This document shows positions 31,871 to 43,349 of a stretch of 64,000 nt of DNA, piece after piece. This stretch comes from Heliopora coerulea (Eukaryota; Cnidaria; Anthozoa; Scleralcyonacea; Helioporidae), in the NCBI GenBank assembly GCA_030142905.1, contig JASJOG010000427.1:62001-126000 (forward strand), written 5' to 3'. The notes beneath the pieces were generated by a model. The model saw nothing but the letters and a program-made list of their open reading frames with translations, was not told where the DNA came from and ran no database searches. The number at the start of each line of letters is the position of its first letter. The first letter of the stretch is position 1. A program made the position numbers and the translations under genes.

Positions 31871-33720
31871 TTAATTAATTAGGTGTTTCGTTACATGGCG
31901 ACACCTTGAGAAAAGTTCGGTTCTTCTGTTTAATAAGTTGTTATGTTTTCCTTTCGTCAATAAGGGCTTTTCTTCGAGGCACAAATTGCATCGTTTAGAT
32001 CCCGTCTTATATGCCGCGATTTGTTTGACGATCGACCAGCTAATGTTGAACATCCGGTTGCTTTCCTTTAGCTTCCAGATATGCTTGGACAGCTCAGTGT
32101 CATTTGCATATTTGGTGTGTTGGAAAGATTTCAAGTGGTTTCTGTATCGTTGTTTGAATTCATTAGCTGTTACTCCAATGTAACTCTTTTTCTCTTTGCT
32201 GTCGGTCGCCGTCACATCAGCTCGGTAGACTACGCTTTTCATCAAGCACTTTCCAGCCAGTGGGCATGTGTCTCGGTTTTTGCAGTTGCACGTGGTTTGT
32301 TTATTCATCGTTGTCTGGTTTCGTTTTACGTTTTGTGTTAGGATGTGTTTATTGTGCTTCTGTATAAGTGTTTTCATGTTGTCCATGCAGCTGTAGCTTA
32401 CTCGTACTGTGTGGCGGTTGAAAATTTGGTGTAATTTGTGTGAGGGTGGGAAGTGTTTGTCGATAAGCTGTAAGAAGTCTCGTCCTATGCTTGTTCTAAC
32501 GTTTTTGCTGAAGGGTGGGTTGTACCATATTACGTTTCGTTGTCTTGTGGGTCTGGTTGAGCTGTTGTTGTTATCGCGGTTTGGTTCGTACGTTAAATCT
32601 GTGTTGACGAAGTTGCTACGTTTTAAAGCGTCGTTGTATAAAGGGGCGGCATCGTTGAATGTTGCTTCGTTGTACGAAAGTTTATTAATTCGTTTGTTTA
32701 TTGATGAAGGTAGTTGTCGTAGAATTGATGGCGGGTGGTTGGAGGATCGGTTGATGTAGAGTGGTTCGTCATTTGGTTTTCGCTATGGTTTGTACGTTCC
32801 GTTTGTCAAGTCGAAGGTTATGTCAAGGTAGTTGACCTTTTTCTGGTTAGTTAGTGCTGTGATTTTTAGCCCGTGATTAGCGAAGGTGCTAATTAGGTCT
32901 TTTCTTGCCCTGTCGGCCAATCTCCCCGATGATGTCTTGATGGCACACAAACCGTCATCACGGTATGGACCAATATTGTCTCCGAAGCGCGCTTTTAGTG
33001 AATCCAAAATGAAAAGTCCGACAAGCTCGCAGATTTCAGCCCCGTCAAAGCTGCCCATTGTAACATCGAATGTCGTGCTGTTTCTTTTCGTCCACGCTTG
33101 GCCGTTGTTAAAAAGCAGTGATTTTCTAGCGTGTTTGATTACTCTTATGTCAGTGTCCGAGATAGTTGTGAATCGTTTAGCCCAGGAGATAGCTTTGTCA
33201 AGCAGGTCTTCAGAGATTGACGGATAAAAATCTATAATGTCAAATGATAGGAAAGTGTGCCTGTCCTTGTCGCTGATAGACTTGAACCAAGCAATAGTTT
33301 CGTCGGAGTTACGCCATTGGTTTGTATAGGTTTGGTTTCTTAATTCCAAGTTAATTTTGTCTAGTATGGTTTTACTGACTTTCCCGAGGTCGCTTTTTGC
33401 CGGGTTGATCAAGCGGCATTTTGGGTGGTTTTCGAAGTCTTCTTTATGGTCTTTTAGGGTAATGAAAGACTGGGTTTGTGCCATCGGTTCTATGCGCTTT
33501 TTTATCCTTAGGTCGTTTGCTATGGTTTTCAATTCTCCTTTAATGCTGTCAACTGTTCCGTCCTGTGCCAATTTATATGTCTTTGTAATGTTTTCTGTTA
33601 ACAGTTTATTATACGTGCTTGCGTCGGTTTCGTAAACGTTGTGTGTCTTGTCGGCGAAGATGAAAACATTAGGCGAGGATTTAACTTTCAATATGTCCTT
33701 TTCTAAAGAGGTCATAAACT
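31871..33720 (-). pseudogene. Penelope-like retroelement: RT plus GIY-YIG endonuclease, one nonsense codon
   Basis: The minus-strand frame runs from about 33720 to 31871. The RT part has SFITLKDHKEDFENHPKCRL, then FLSFDIIDFYPSISEDLLDK (first catalytic Asp) and the palm motif PYRDDGL. The linker has VIWYNPPFSKNVRTSIGRDF. The endonuclease has the PLE cysteine cluster CNCKNRDTCPLAGKCL, then VVYRADV...KSYIGVTANEFKQRYRNHL (GIY-YIG core with Arg), and ends TELFSRCRHVTKHLIN. A single TAG at about 32783 follows NGTYKP; the same frame is open on both sides of it. The 5' end is truncated into a hairpin repeat near 33726. Two hammerhead motifs follow 3'. Apart from the one stop the gene looks recent. 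Confidence 0.85.
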
Positions 33721-33721
33721 T

Positions 33722-33905
33722 AAAATGTCTTGTGCCGCTACTCCGGGTTTCACGCAAGTTTGTCGCTACTTCGAGTTGCGTGAAACTCGAAGTAGCGACA
33801 CAAGACATTCTAAGTTTATGTTATTTGATACTGCTCTACTTTTTGAAGTATTGAGCTCTCTTAATGCCAAAGCCATCCCTTGTTTTGGTTTATTTTGGTA
33901 TATAT
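33722..33905. repeat. PLE terminal hairpin, left inverted copy
   Basis: Contains a perfect-looking hairpin (TACTTCGAGTTGCGTGAAAC and neighbours) built from two inverted pLTR ends, then the segment to CCAAAACAAGGGATGG in inverse. It is the reverse complement of 34488-34665. Hammerhead remnants (GCGTGAAAC) are present, but the CTGATGA box is gone. Confidence 0.7.
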
Positions 33906-33949
33906 ATATATATATATATATATAAAAGCAGACGGAATCATACATATAC

Positions 33950-33992
<43 letters not shown>
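33900..33992. repeat. (TA)n tracts
   Basis: TA runs at about 33899-33924 and 33958-33992 separated by ATATACATATACAT-type sequence. Confidence 0.9.
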
Positions 33993-33995
<3 letters not shown>

Positions 33996-34138
33996 TCGAA
34001 CCTTCAATGGAAGGAAAAATAATTCCCATTGATCTTTATAAGTACTAATTAATATTCATGAAAAATTGGGACCAGAGAAAAAGTCCGGATAATCGAGAAG
34101 TCCGGATAATCGAGGTCCGGATAATCGAGGTTCGACTG
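33993..34138. mobile_element. Tigger/pogo-like MITE
   Basis: 146 bp starting CAGTCGAACCT and ending AGGTTCGACTG, so the termini are inverted repeats of at least 11 bp, flanked on both sides by TA. CAGT..AACCTC termini with a TA target are typical of the pogo/Tigger branch of Tc1-mariner. An internal GTCCGGATAATCGAG unit repeats three times. No coding capacity. Confidence 0.75.
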
Positions 34139-34165
34139 TATATTTATATGTATATGTATGATTAC

Positions 34166-34213
<48 letters not shown>

Positions 34214-34343
34214 GTATATGTATGCCGCCCCAGACCCACAAGACAACGAAACGTAGAGCGTAATATATTACGCTCTACGTATGGTATTGAGCGCTCTTAA
34301 ACCTTACGCCTTCTGTGTGACATTTGTGTTGCATACTCTTCTT

Positions 34344-34395
<52 letters not shown>

Positions 34396-34444
34396 AATAT
34401 ATATATATATATATTTATATGTATATGTATGATTCCGTCTGCAG

Positions 34445-34481
<37 letters not shown>

Positions 34482-34487
34482 AAAATA
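34139..34487. repeat. (TA)n and ATATACAT tracts
   Basis: Several long TA runs around a short unique piece (TACGCTCTACG inverted pair near 34255-34280). Confidence 0.85.
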
Positions 34488-34665
34488 AACCAAAACAAGG
34501 GATGGCTTTGGCATTAAGAGAGCTCAATACTTCAAAAAGTAGAGCAGTATCAAATAACATAAACTTAGAATGTCTTGTGTCGCTACTTCGAGTTTCACGC
34601 AACTCGAAGTAGCGACAAACTTGCGTGAAACTCGGAGTAGCGGCACAAGACATTTTAAGTTTATG
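34488..34665. repeat. PLE terminal hairpin, right inverted copy
   Basis: Reverse complement of 33722-33905 with very few differences, including its own hairpin around TTCACGCAACTCGAAGTAGC. Confidence 0.7.
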
Positions 34666-34705
<40 letters not shown>

Positions 34706-34847
34706 AAGCCAATGTCAAAACAGTGGCGATGAACTTATCAGGCATAAAGGAAATTCTTGTGATAAAAATTATAGCCTAGTAGATAACTTTAAAAAGACTC
34801 TTAGGAACGCAAATTTTCTAAAGACATAAAACTGTATTTCTAACGCT

Positions 34848-34939
34848 TGGTTTCAGTTCACTAGAATCCTCAGACTCAATCAACTTATCATAATAAGGTA
34901 TGGTTACATCACTGGGTACTTTTAATATATGTTTTTTAC
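34848..34939 (-). pseudogene. Decayed type A exon of the Death-domain/kinase gene
   Basis: The acceptor TCTATTTCTAG is present, and the frame reads VPSDVTIPYYDKLIESEDSS, clearly homologous to the exon at 24836-24937. After ELKP the sequence leaves the alignment and no GTAAG donor is seen where the other copies have one. It probably cannot be spliced normally, unless the weaker GTTAGA site is used. Confidence 0.55.
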
Positions 34940-34984
34940 CTAGAAATAGAGTAACCTCGATAAATAGTTGAACTTAATGTTACA

Positions 34985-35405
34985 GTGCTATTTCAGAATC
35001 CTCCTCAGGGTATTATGAAACGATAACTTCACAATTAACCTACACTGCTGAAGTCAACTGAAAAATGTTGACTCGAGCGGGATTTGAACTCGCACCTTCG
35101 GGATACCGGTCCGCCCCTCCACCTGTTGAACTATCGAGTCCACAGGGATTGGAGGCGAGTTTTTATCCAATTTAAGTGCACGAGATATTCTCGCGACAAC
35201 TTAACGCTATCCATGAGGATGGATGTGCAGTGTTTCAATTCTATTTCAGAATCATCCTCAGGGTATTAGGAAACAATAACTTCACAATTAACCTACACTG
35301 CTAAAGTCAACTGAAAAATGTTGACTCGAGCGGGATTTGAACTCGCACCTTCGGGATACCGGTCCGCCGCTCTACTTGTGGACTCGATAGCTCAAAGTAC
35401 TGTGT
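34985..35405 (-). mobile_element. Two tandem tRNA-derived SINE copies
   Basis: The minus strand of each copy has a tRNA-like head: GACTCGATAGTTCAACAGGT, a GGACCGGTATCCCGAAGG middle, then GTGCGAGTTCAAATCCCGCT and CGAGTC closing the acceptor stem. A TTTTTCAGTTGACTTCAGC-type body and a TCTGAAATAGAA tail follow. Heads lie at about 35083-35143 and 35327-35395, roughly 245 bp apart. They interrupt the second copy of the exon module. Confidence 0.65.
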
Positions 35406-35607
35406 CACCTAACGCATGCGCAAAAGCTGCAACGACGTAAGCGTCTCGCTAATGTCAAGGACTCGGTTAAATTTAAAAATATTTCTACAGAATTCTTTCG
35501 TTTTTAAGAGATTTGGAATAAACATCACCGTCACTTAACAAGCTTAGCTTATAACCAGTCACACACACTATCATCAAAAGCTCTACAAAAATATTAAAAT
35601 GTCTTAC

Positions 35608-35691
35608 CAATTATTTCGGTTCTAAATTCACCAGACTCCTCGTCAGTCAGATCTTCAGAATAATAACCACAGCTTTTCGTTGAAAAAGATC
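35608..35691 (-). CDS. Small internal exon, type B, of the Death-domain/kinase gene
   Basis: 84 bp, phase 1 at both ends: acceptor TTTTCTTTAG, donor GTAAGACATTT. It encodes 28 residues including KSCGYYSEDLTDEESGEF and ending TEII, paralogous to 25929-26009. The acceptor polypyrimidine tract is the antisense of the first codons of an adjacent LINE fragment (from about 35693). Confidence 0.7.
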
Positions 35692-35692
35692 C

Positions 35693-36145
35693 TAAAGAAA
35701 AGAAACAGTCATTCTAACATATCAGAAGTGCCTGTAAATGGTCATATTCAAACAAGTAAACTAACAATAGCTAATACGTTTAACATATATTTTACAAAAT
35801 TGGAACCATTATCTGTTAATAAGCTGGCAAAACTAAGTAAATCATTCAAGTGCTGGATGAAGTCAGCTTTTCTAGGAGCTTTCTCATTAGAAAAAGTATC
35901 ATCTTCGAAATTCTTGGAATATAGCTATAACCTGGACTGTTCTAAGGCTACTGGTTTTATACAAGTTGGTGCTGCGTTTGTTCAAATTTTAACAAGACAT
36001 TTATATATTCCAGTATGCTATATATTTAATGCATCTCTTGAGACGGGAATTGCCCCAGACATTTTGACAGTAGCTAAAGTAACACCCATGTTAAAAGGTG
36101 CGGAAAAGTAAGTAATTTCTAATTACAGACCTGTTATCAACTGAC
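35693..36145 (+). mobile_element. CR1-like LINE 5' RT fragment
   Basis: The plus-strand frame has KRNSHSNISEVPVNGHIQ, then IANTFNIYFTKLEPLS, NLDCSKATGF and ETGIAPDILTVAKVTPMLKG, the beginning of an RT domain. It stops at TAA (about 36109), just before the LRPI block. It is a paralogue of 26012-26300 and 27060-27365, and lies at the same position relative to a type B exon. Confidence 0.65.
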
Positions 36146-36940
36146 CTTTTTTTTCTAACCTGCTCTAATTTACCTTCCAATAAAAATTCGACAAAAAGCA
36201 TACTTTAAAATAACGTTTCGAGGAGAGACTGAGGACGAATCAAATGATAAGTTATTGAAACTAAGTATGTACTTCAAAGCATGTACCACCTATTCCTAAC
36301 CCTAACACCAACCCTAACTCTAACCATAGCTCTAAACACAGCCTAAAATCCAGCATAACGCTTTAATCAATCCTTGAACTCCTTTCCACCCCCTCGTTCC
36401 TAGGCTTCTTTCAGGAACATTATTTTACTGTATACTTTTTAGCATTTACCGTTTCCTATAACGCACGCAATGATTGTTCAGCTACCATGTTTATATCAGG
36501 CTGTTGAAACACGGCTATGACATCATAGCACAGCTTAACTTCAGAATTTGTTTCTAGGCGCGAATGAGAACTTTCGATTGGTTTACGAATCTATAAGAAC
36601 TTCCCATTTGATAATGAACATTAAGTTCGTTATTCACAATTATTATTGTTCAGTTCTTTGCTCATCTTATTAAAGAAATAGAAACTGTTTTGGTCTGTTA
36701 ATATAGCTTGATGCAAACACTCGGACAGGTTGCAAGAAGTCTCAAGAGGCTCTATAATTCATCTTCTCAAAACCTTCTCCTATATAAACATGGCAAAACG
36801 ACTTCAATTTCTGATTGAAAGTTTTTCAAAGTTTGTTTAACTTGTCACCAGAAGATAACTCCCATTCAGCAAACAAGAGCTGTCCACTGCACAAGTTTGG
36901 TTATTCGAAGGAACGACAGCACTGTCCTCTTTCTACGTTC
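36146..36940. other. No gene; short telomere-like stretch
   Basis: CCTAACCCTAACACCAACCC, then TAACTCTAACC near 36294-36330 resembles degenerate CCCTAA units. Otherwise no structure is recognised. Confidence 0.3.
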
Positions 36941-38350
36941 AATTTGTTAATTTTTCACTGAATTGCGAATTCAACTACTCATTACGGTATATCCATCGGA
37001 AAAGGTATCCACACTTTGAAAAATCGACCAAACAAGTGCATTTAAATGAAGGTTGGAGCATCTTTAGTTAGACTTGGACTGCTGTTTTTTTGTTGCATAT
37101 TTTTGATATGTATAGGCTTTTCCAAGAAAAATTTAAGTCCTGTCTAATACGTTGCAAGTCTATAGGGCAAAAGCGAACTTATATAGATCGTTTCAACTCA
37201 ACCCCAGAGATTCACAAGAGAAAGGACATAGTCATCTCGGGTGAACGGCAAAATAATTTAATTAAAAATGTGTGGTTTAGGCAGAGCACAAATAACTAAA
37301 CGATTCTTACAACAAATGTCGTAATTATCAATGGAAAACTGTATGGGGCGCAACCAGGAAAGAAAAGAAACCATTGCCCCCACTTGAGAAACACTCCTAT
37401 ATTTCAAAACATACTGCATCTTTTTCAAGGAAATTGTGTGTTTTTTCGTTCTGTTTTACTTTTTTTGTTTGTTTTTATTTTCTTCAATATTTTTAACAGT
37501 AAATGTATTGTTGATGCGTTTCCAAGGCTCTAAATTGGAAAAATACTTCCACGGGTAGCAGAAGAATTATTGAATTGACTTCCCTTGCAGAAAACCTGGT
37601 TACATCTCTGAAAACTGCATTTAAGTAAATGTTAAAGAGAAAACTACAACCAGAAGTACTTGAAATTGACCCTTTTTGAACATTAACGACTTTGGGATAC
37701 CATAAATCATCGAACTGAGATAATTGCCATACTACATTCACGTACACTGGACGTTCTATCGTCTTTTTAAATATATCTTACCAATTCCTTTGATTTTAGG
37801 TAGACTGGACTCCTCATCCTCAATGAGCTCATCGGAATACGGCTTGGTTACACCACTAGGCTTTCCGAAGCTATATTCTAGGCCAGGAAATAAATAAATC
37901 GCAACCGACTTTAGCAGAAGTGAATTTAATACTAAAATGTGTTGTTTTAAAATACATGCAGACTATATTCATGCATCTAATGGTCTACAAATACAATTTG
38001 AAAAACATTGAAAGCATAATTACAATGCAAAAATGAAAATTAAGTCGGGTACTGACACAATATCTTCTTTCAAGCTCTTATTTGGTTAGAGAATAATTTT
38101 AGAATTCAGTTAAAACGACTAGGTGGGGTTAACTCTTAGCAAGCACGATTAATCTACTACTGTTTTACTCTAGACCATTTTACTTGTCAAGAGGAGAGAT
38201 CCTGCAGATCAACGGAAACCGGAGTGGTGAAAGGAACGATTAGTTTAAAACACCCAACCATGGTTTTAACCGCCTAACTTCCATAGGAGTAACCATGCAC
38301 AGTAAAACGCATACTTCTTAGGTCGCGAATTTTTATGTAGATGATTATGT
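36941..38350. repeat. Third copy of the duplicated intron-exon module
   Basis: Flanks on both sides of exon 37782-37877 align with those of exon 24836-24937 (24360-25330), including AAATACATGCAGA/AAATATATGCAGA and GATAATTTTAGAA after the exon. The copy is diverged but collinear. Confidence 0.6.
37782..37877 (-). CDS. Small internal exon, type A, of the Death-domain/kinase gene
   Basis: 96 bp, phase 1 at both ends: acceptor TTTCCTGGCCTAG, donor GTAAGATATAT. It encodes 32 residues including SGVTKPYSDELIEDEESS and ending KIKGI. It is the most upstream cassette exon that I can identify. Joining it straight to the Death-domain exon would create a TAA codon (T plus AA), so another exon probably lies between them. 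Confidence 0.7.
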
Positions 38351-38689
38351 TTAACCTGCGATTTTATTTTAGATTGATTAGATTTGCAACGTTGCTTTTT
38401 TCCGCTTTATTTGCACTTTTATAGCTTATCTTGGGTACAATTTTCTAGCTGCTTGAGTCGTCGATAAATACAATAAAATGATTGACTGATGAAAATCATT
38501 CATTAGGCCTAAAGTCTCAATTTAGATTCAGATGGGTTATTCCACCACCTTGGATTTTAAGGTTTTTTATGACGTTTTCTTTATTTGGCTATATCGAAAG
38601 GAAAGGTTATTAGCCTTTTTTTGAATATGTCAATTTAATCATCAAACGATAAAGTATACTTGGGAATAGTCAACGTTTAAAGTCTCTTG

Positions 38690-39960
38690 TTTAGATGTTA
38701 GGGTTAAACTCGAGGGTAGTAAGATAAATACTGATGTTTATTCGAAACCAACGTATACACATCAGTATTTGGACTTTAAATCTTGTCATCAGAAGCATGT
38801 AAAAGAAGGTATTCCCTATGGACAGGCTCTTAGGTTAAGGCGGATTTGTAACTCAGAGGAAGTGTTTGATAATAGATTAAACGAATTACAGGGTTATCTT
38901 CTAAAAAGAGGATTTAGAAAAAGGAATGTGGACTCTCAGTTTGTCCGAGCAAGACGAAAGAGTCGGGAGAGCCTTCTAGGTCAAGGTAGAGGTAAGAAAA
39001 GAAATGACCTAGATAGAATCCCTTTGGTGGTGAATTTCCATCCTGCGTTTTCGGAGTTAGGGAAATATATTGACTCTTTATGGTATAACCTTCAAGCTTC
39101 GGACGACATGAGAGCGATTTTTGTTTATAAACCTATGGTGACATTTAGGGGACCTCGTAACTTGGAGGATGACTTAGTGAAATCTAGACTTAAACGACAT
39201 AGGGAAGAGAATAGGGGTATGAGGAAATGGGGTAAAACACGCTATCAAATTTGTAAATTGGTTAGGGAAGGGGATAAATTTTATGATAAAGATCGGACTT
39301 ATATATATTTTTCCTAAGACTGCTATAGCAGAGGAGTAGTTTATTTGATCAATTGTACAAAATATTTGAAGCTATATGTTAGAAGTATAATTCTCAAACT
39401 CATTAATAATTCATAATCTAATTAACCAACCAGACGAAAATATTTGATCATGTGGATTTGTTTTGAAACCCGGTAAAGGTCGCGTAAATTGAATTCATAA
39501 TTAAGAAATCAGATAATAAACGGCTCTTACTTAGGACCGTCTATTACCACATTTCTCAATTATAAATTCAAAATAGACGATTGAGAAGCTATTTCATTAA
39601 CTCGTGTCTTGTATTTTACCAGGGGTTACAAAGACTCGAGAACAATAAAAAGCACTCGGCCTACGGCCTCGTGATTTTCATTATCCTCTCATGTTTTACG
39701 AACACTCGAGAACAATCAAAATCACTCGGTTCACGGCCTCCTGATTTTCATTGGTCTCTCGTGTGTGTAACCCCTGGTAAAACACTCGCACTCGTTTATG
39801 AAATATTACTTACCGCATTTCGGACAAGGTTTAACAACCACAAGAGTGGCATGAGGAGATATAAGAGAGAGGACAAAGGGATATTCCTGGGGAGCATTTG
39901 TATGCCCATTATTTTTTACGAGGGCCACGCTGGTTTTGGCGTATGATTGTTTGTATTGTC
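38690..39960 (+). pseudogene. Penelope-like element, RT C-terminus to GIY-YIG, interrupted
   Basis: The plus-strand frame from about 38695 reads KLEGSKINTDVYSKPTYTHQ, then YLDFKSCHQKHVKEGIPYGQ and ALRLRRICNSEEVFDNRLNE, the conserved PLE region after the RT. It then passes through VVNFHPAF and LGKYIDSLW to about 39317, where it stops. A GIY-YIG end (AFRTRFNNHKSGMRRYKRED) appears at about 39808-39870, after a small inserted palindromic repeat (39600-39795). The RT catalytic domain is missing. Confidence 0.7.
39600..39795. mobile_element. Small palindromic repeat (MITE-like)
   Basis: The ends TTTTACCAGGGGTTACA and TGTAACCCCTGGTAAAA are inverted repeats. Between them an ACTCGAGAACAAT...CACTCGG...ACGGCCTC.TGATTTTCATT unit occurs twice. 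It sits between two parts of a PLE. Confidence 0.55.
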
Positions 39961-39992
39961 CGGATCCAGACAATACAAACAATCCAGACCCA
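39945..39992. repeat. Perfect hairpin
   Basis: ATTGTTTGTATTGTC, an 8-nt loop CGGATCCA, then GACAATACAAACAAT. Too short to be an element, and no poly-T follows. Confidence 0.7.
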
Positions 39993-39999
39993 AATAAAA

Positions 40000-42900
40000 C
40001 AGATCTGCATCCAGGCCCGAGTTGTAGCGCTCATACCTAAGTGTTTGCATATTAACTCAAAATCTTTGGGATAGATCTCCAAATATGTATATGTATGTGT
40101 ATACAAATAATTGTTTAATAATTTCATTTTTAATTATCCATCGCGTACCAATGCATAATAAGCAACTGCTAAGCATTTGGCTTCAATAGATAATATGGTG
40201 CGACTGTAGCAAAGTATATGCCAGTACAAGGATATGTAATGCTCGCTTGGAAGTCAATGTTTGGCGAAAAAAAAAGCCAAACATCGACGCACAATAGGTA
40301 GAAAAAATATAGGAGATGAAGAAAAGTGCAAAGCTTTGTTTCTTGGTACCGTCAACATGTTGTAAGGCGCTCTTCGGGACTAAGATTTGACTTCTGTTGC
40401 AAATTTGTTTGTTTTGTTTTGAGACAGTTAAGTTAATAAGTGTAAAGTTTTATTTATGCCTTAATCGTTTGTTATATTCTCAATATTTCAACAGCTCTAC
40501 GCCCTGTTAATTTCATCTTTCCTCTCATTTGCTGATCTTTGTTCTGCAAAGAATTATCAGTTTGGGTTCAAGTCGTTTCTTACGTGGCTGGTTCCATGTC
40601 TTAAGTAGTTAAGTACTAGATCATTGAAATATCGTACTCCTGCGCTTGTAAAACCGTTCTACTCAAGTCTTCCAGTGCGTAACACACACTGGCAATATGT
40701 TAAAAGGGAGCATTTGGTCCAATACTAGTAACACAACGACAGGAAGCAAATTTGGTTTTCAATGGTGGGAATTCGAATCTCATAAGGATGATTTTGTAAA
40801 TGGGATCCTTCCTCGTCTCTGGCAAGCAATTCCATTTCAGTAAAAACGTGTTATAGCCATGCGCAACTATTATATCACTAATGTGTCCGTTCTTAAACAC
40901 CTGACATGAGGATTCCGGAAGAGATTTAAAAACATTCTGGCAATTGTTATTCCCGGCTACATTGTACTTGCAACATTGTATTATTGTCGTAAATTCCTTT
41001 GCCTCCCAAAGAATTAGACATATAGAATCAGAATTTCCAATATGTTATTAAAGAAATTGCTCGCTTGACTCGCTTTTTCAACTTAACTATTAACATATCA
41101 TGCGTGTATTATATGCACTTATTTCCTATCACGCGTGTCCACGTCATCCAATCTTACCCAGTTCGCAATATTACTTCAGCCATGAAAGTGCAGAGTACTC
41201 CAGTCACCAATACTTCGTTTAGACAATCTCTGTGATTTCTATGACGTTTATTTTCCAGATAAGCGTCAGCCATATTGTGAGGATATTAAGTCGAATTTCA
41301 TTGAATTAAAAATAACGAAGATTTTGTTCACAATTTTCGAAACAAATTGTAAAAGTAAACAAACTTTGCGATCGTGTGCGCTACATGTTTTGCCTACGTT
41401 ACTCAATTAGCCAATCAGGTACATAATGATGTCAGCTCCTCACGTAGGATGAAACTTCCCTATTTGGTTTACATCCTCAAGAGATATGATAGAGGGTGGC
41501 CGTGAGGTGATCGCGTAATCATATTTCTTGCAGTAAAATTTATTTGACAAAAAAATAGAAATACGTTAAAAATTGAAGAAACACTTTTAATTAAAACGGA
41601 AAAGCGTTCTAACACTCTGAGTTTTACGGTGCCCTTACATGCCCAAGCTAATATTTTACAACAGTGTACGAAATAGGTATTATTTCACACCAAGCTTTTA
41701 TTTTTAAAAATTTACATAACGATTACAAAGGATTTAATAGACAGAAGCCAAAAATGTATGAAGTCATAACAAAACAAATAGCTAAAATCTTAGCTGCATT
41801 AGAAATCCCATGATTCCGTAAACAAAATTGCAATTAAATACACACTTGCCCAATGCTCTGATTTGGTTGTTAAAAAGGTGAGTAGCTTTTTCTTGGATTA
41901 ACGAAAACTTTAAGGACAAATTCTAAGGATATGGCAACTAAAACTTATAAGTTTTCTCTGCAGACCTTGGTTGGACCCAGAAACGATTTGTTCTCAAACT
42001 AAATTGGACTGGTCAACAAAAATACCCGGAACTGAAACTGATTAATTACTAACCTAGGATTAGTATTGGCCATCCTTTTAACAATTGATCCCAGTACATT
42101 ACTTTACTTTTACTTTACTTACTTTACTTTACTACTGCTTACCAGGTTTTCCAACTGATCCCCTTGCTTTGTTGGATTCCCCAACATCATCTGTGCCAAA
42201 AATTTAGATTCTCATCATTACATTGTTATGACTGGTATTTAGGAAAATATTCTAATGACTACAGCACGGGAAATAAACCATTAATCATTATATGTATATA
42301 AAATATACGGTACGGGATATAAACCATTAATCATTATTGTCCAACGAGATAGCCATAGCAATGTACCTTGAAACTTAACACGTGACTAATCGCAGATTAT
42401 TTATTAATCCCCCTACCCCCTCATGGGGACAGCGATATCGCGGGAGCAGTTTCTGCTGAGTCCCTCCCACACCTGTCCAGCCGCTCGTGGGCTTCACGAG
42501 TATGAATGTGTTCCTTTTTGGTATATGCCCGCGGCATATACTGTTTTCATAAATCTGAATGTGCGTGATTTTCCGCGATTGACGGCACATGTTCCTTTTG
42601 AATCCTCGTGAAGAGGTTTCAAATGTAGTGGTTTCAAATGCGTAAATCTACGCACATTCGACTTATTGAAAAGATCTATAGTCCCGTTTCTTCTCATGTG
42701 GGATGTTTCTATCGGCCTTCAATACAGAAATCGCGCAGAAGCACATTCAAAGTGTACTGATCTAAAACATCTCAAAAATAATCAGTCGGTAAAGGGTTAA
42801 AGAGTCACGAGCGCTGTACATTTGAGTACATTAGTGTGACAAACAAGTGTACATACGTTCTGGCAGGATTCAAGTTATTTCGAACATCTTCAAAAAATTT

Positions 42901-43230
42901 TTAAAAAGACTATTTCAGTGAACAACAAATTGTCCCCCATCTATATACTGCTTTTTACTAATTGATACGCACTACCCCAGATACACGAATAACGTCAGGA
43001 AATTACAGGATATTGTCAAATAAGCTTAACTTTAAATGTTTAAGATTATTACTACTGTCATCACCACTCTATGTGCGACAAAATGTCCGGTCACTTGCCT
43101 TTTCAAAATTTTACGTCTGGTATAATGATAAGCAGACGACCTTTTAAGTAGATTTGTCGTGTAAAGGGGTCACAGGACGTAAACGATAAGCTTTAAGTTT
43201 CTTTTTCAATCCTTAAGTGTTTCCGTAAGT
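40000..43230. other. Intronic DNA with no recognisable gene
   Basis: 3.2 kb with only short frames. A small TTTAC-rich stretch (TTTACTTTACTTACTTTACT, about 42105) is the only simple repeat. I see no splice-site pair matching the phase 1 exons of the long gene, but a very small exon could be missed. Confidence 0.35.
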
Positions 43231-43349
43231 CATAGTTCAGTCATTTGCTAAGCGACTGAGTGTAAACGACATTCTTTGCTGAAGTTGAAACGATGCTGAT
43301 TTGTATAAATCGAGACTTTTCACGTTCTGGTACTCACTTTGCTGATCTA

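Noticed and set aside
32081..33635. Plus-strand frames of 66-116 codons across 31.9-33.9 kb
   Set aside because: Antisense shadows of the PLE reverse transcriptase and GIY-YIG gene.
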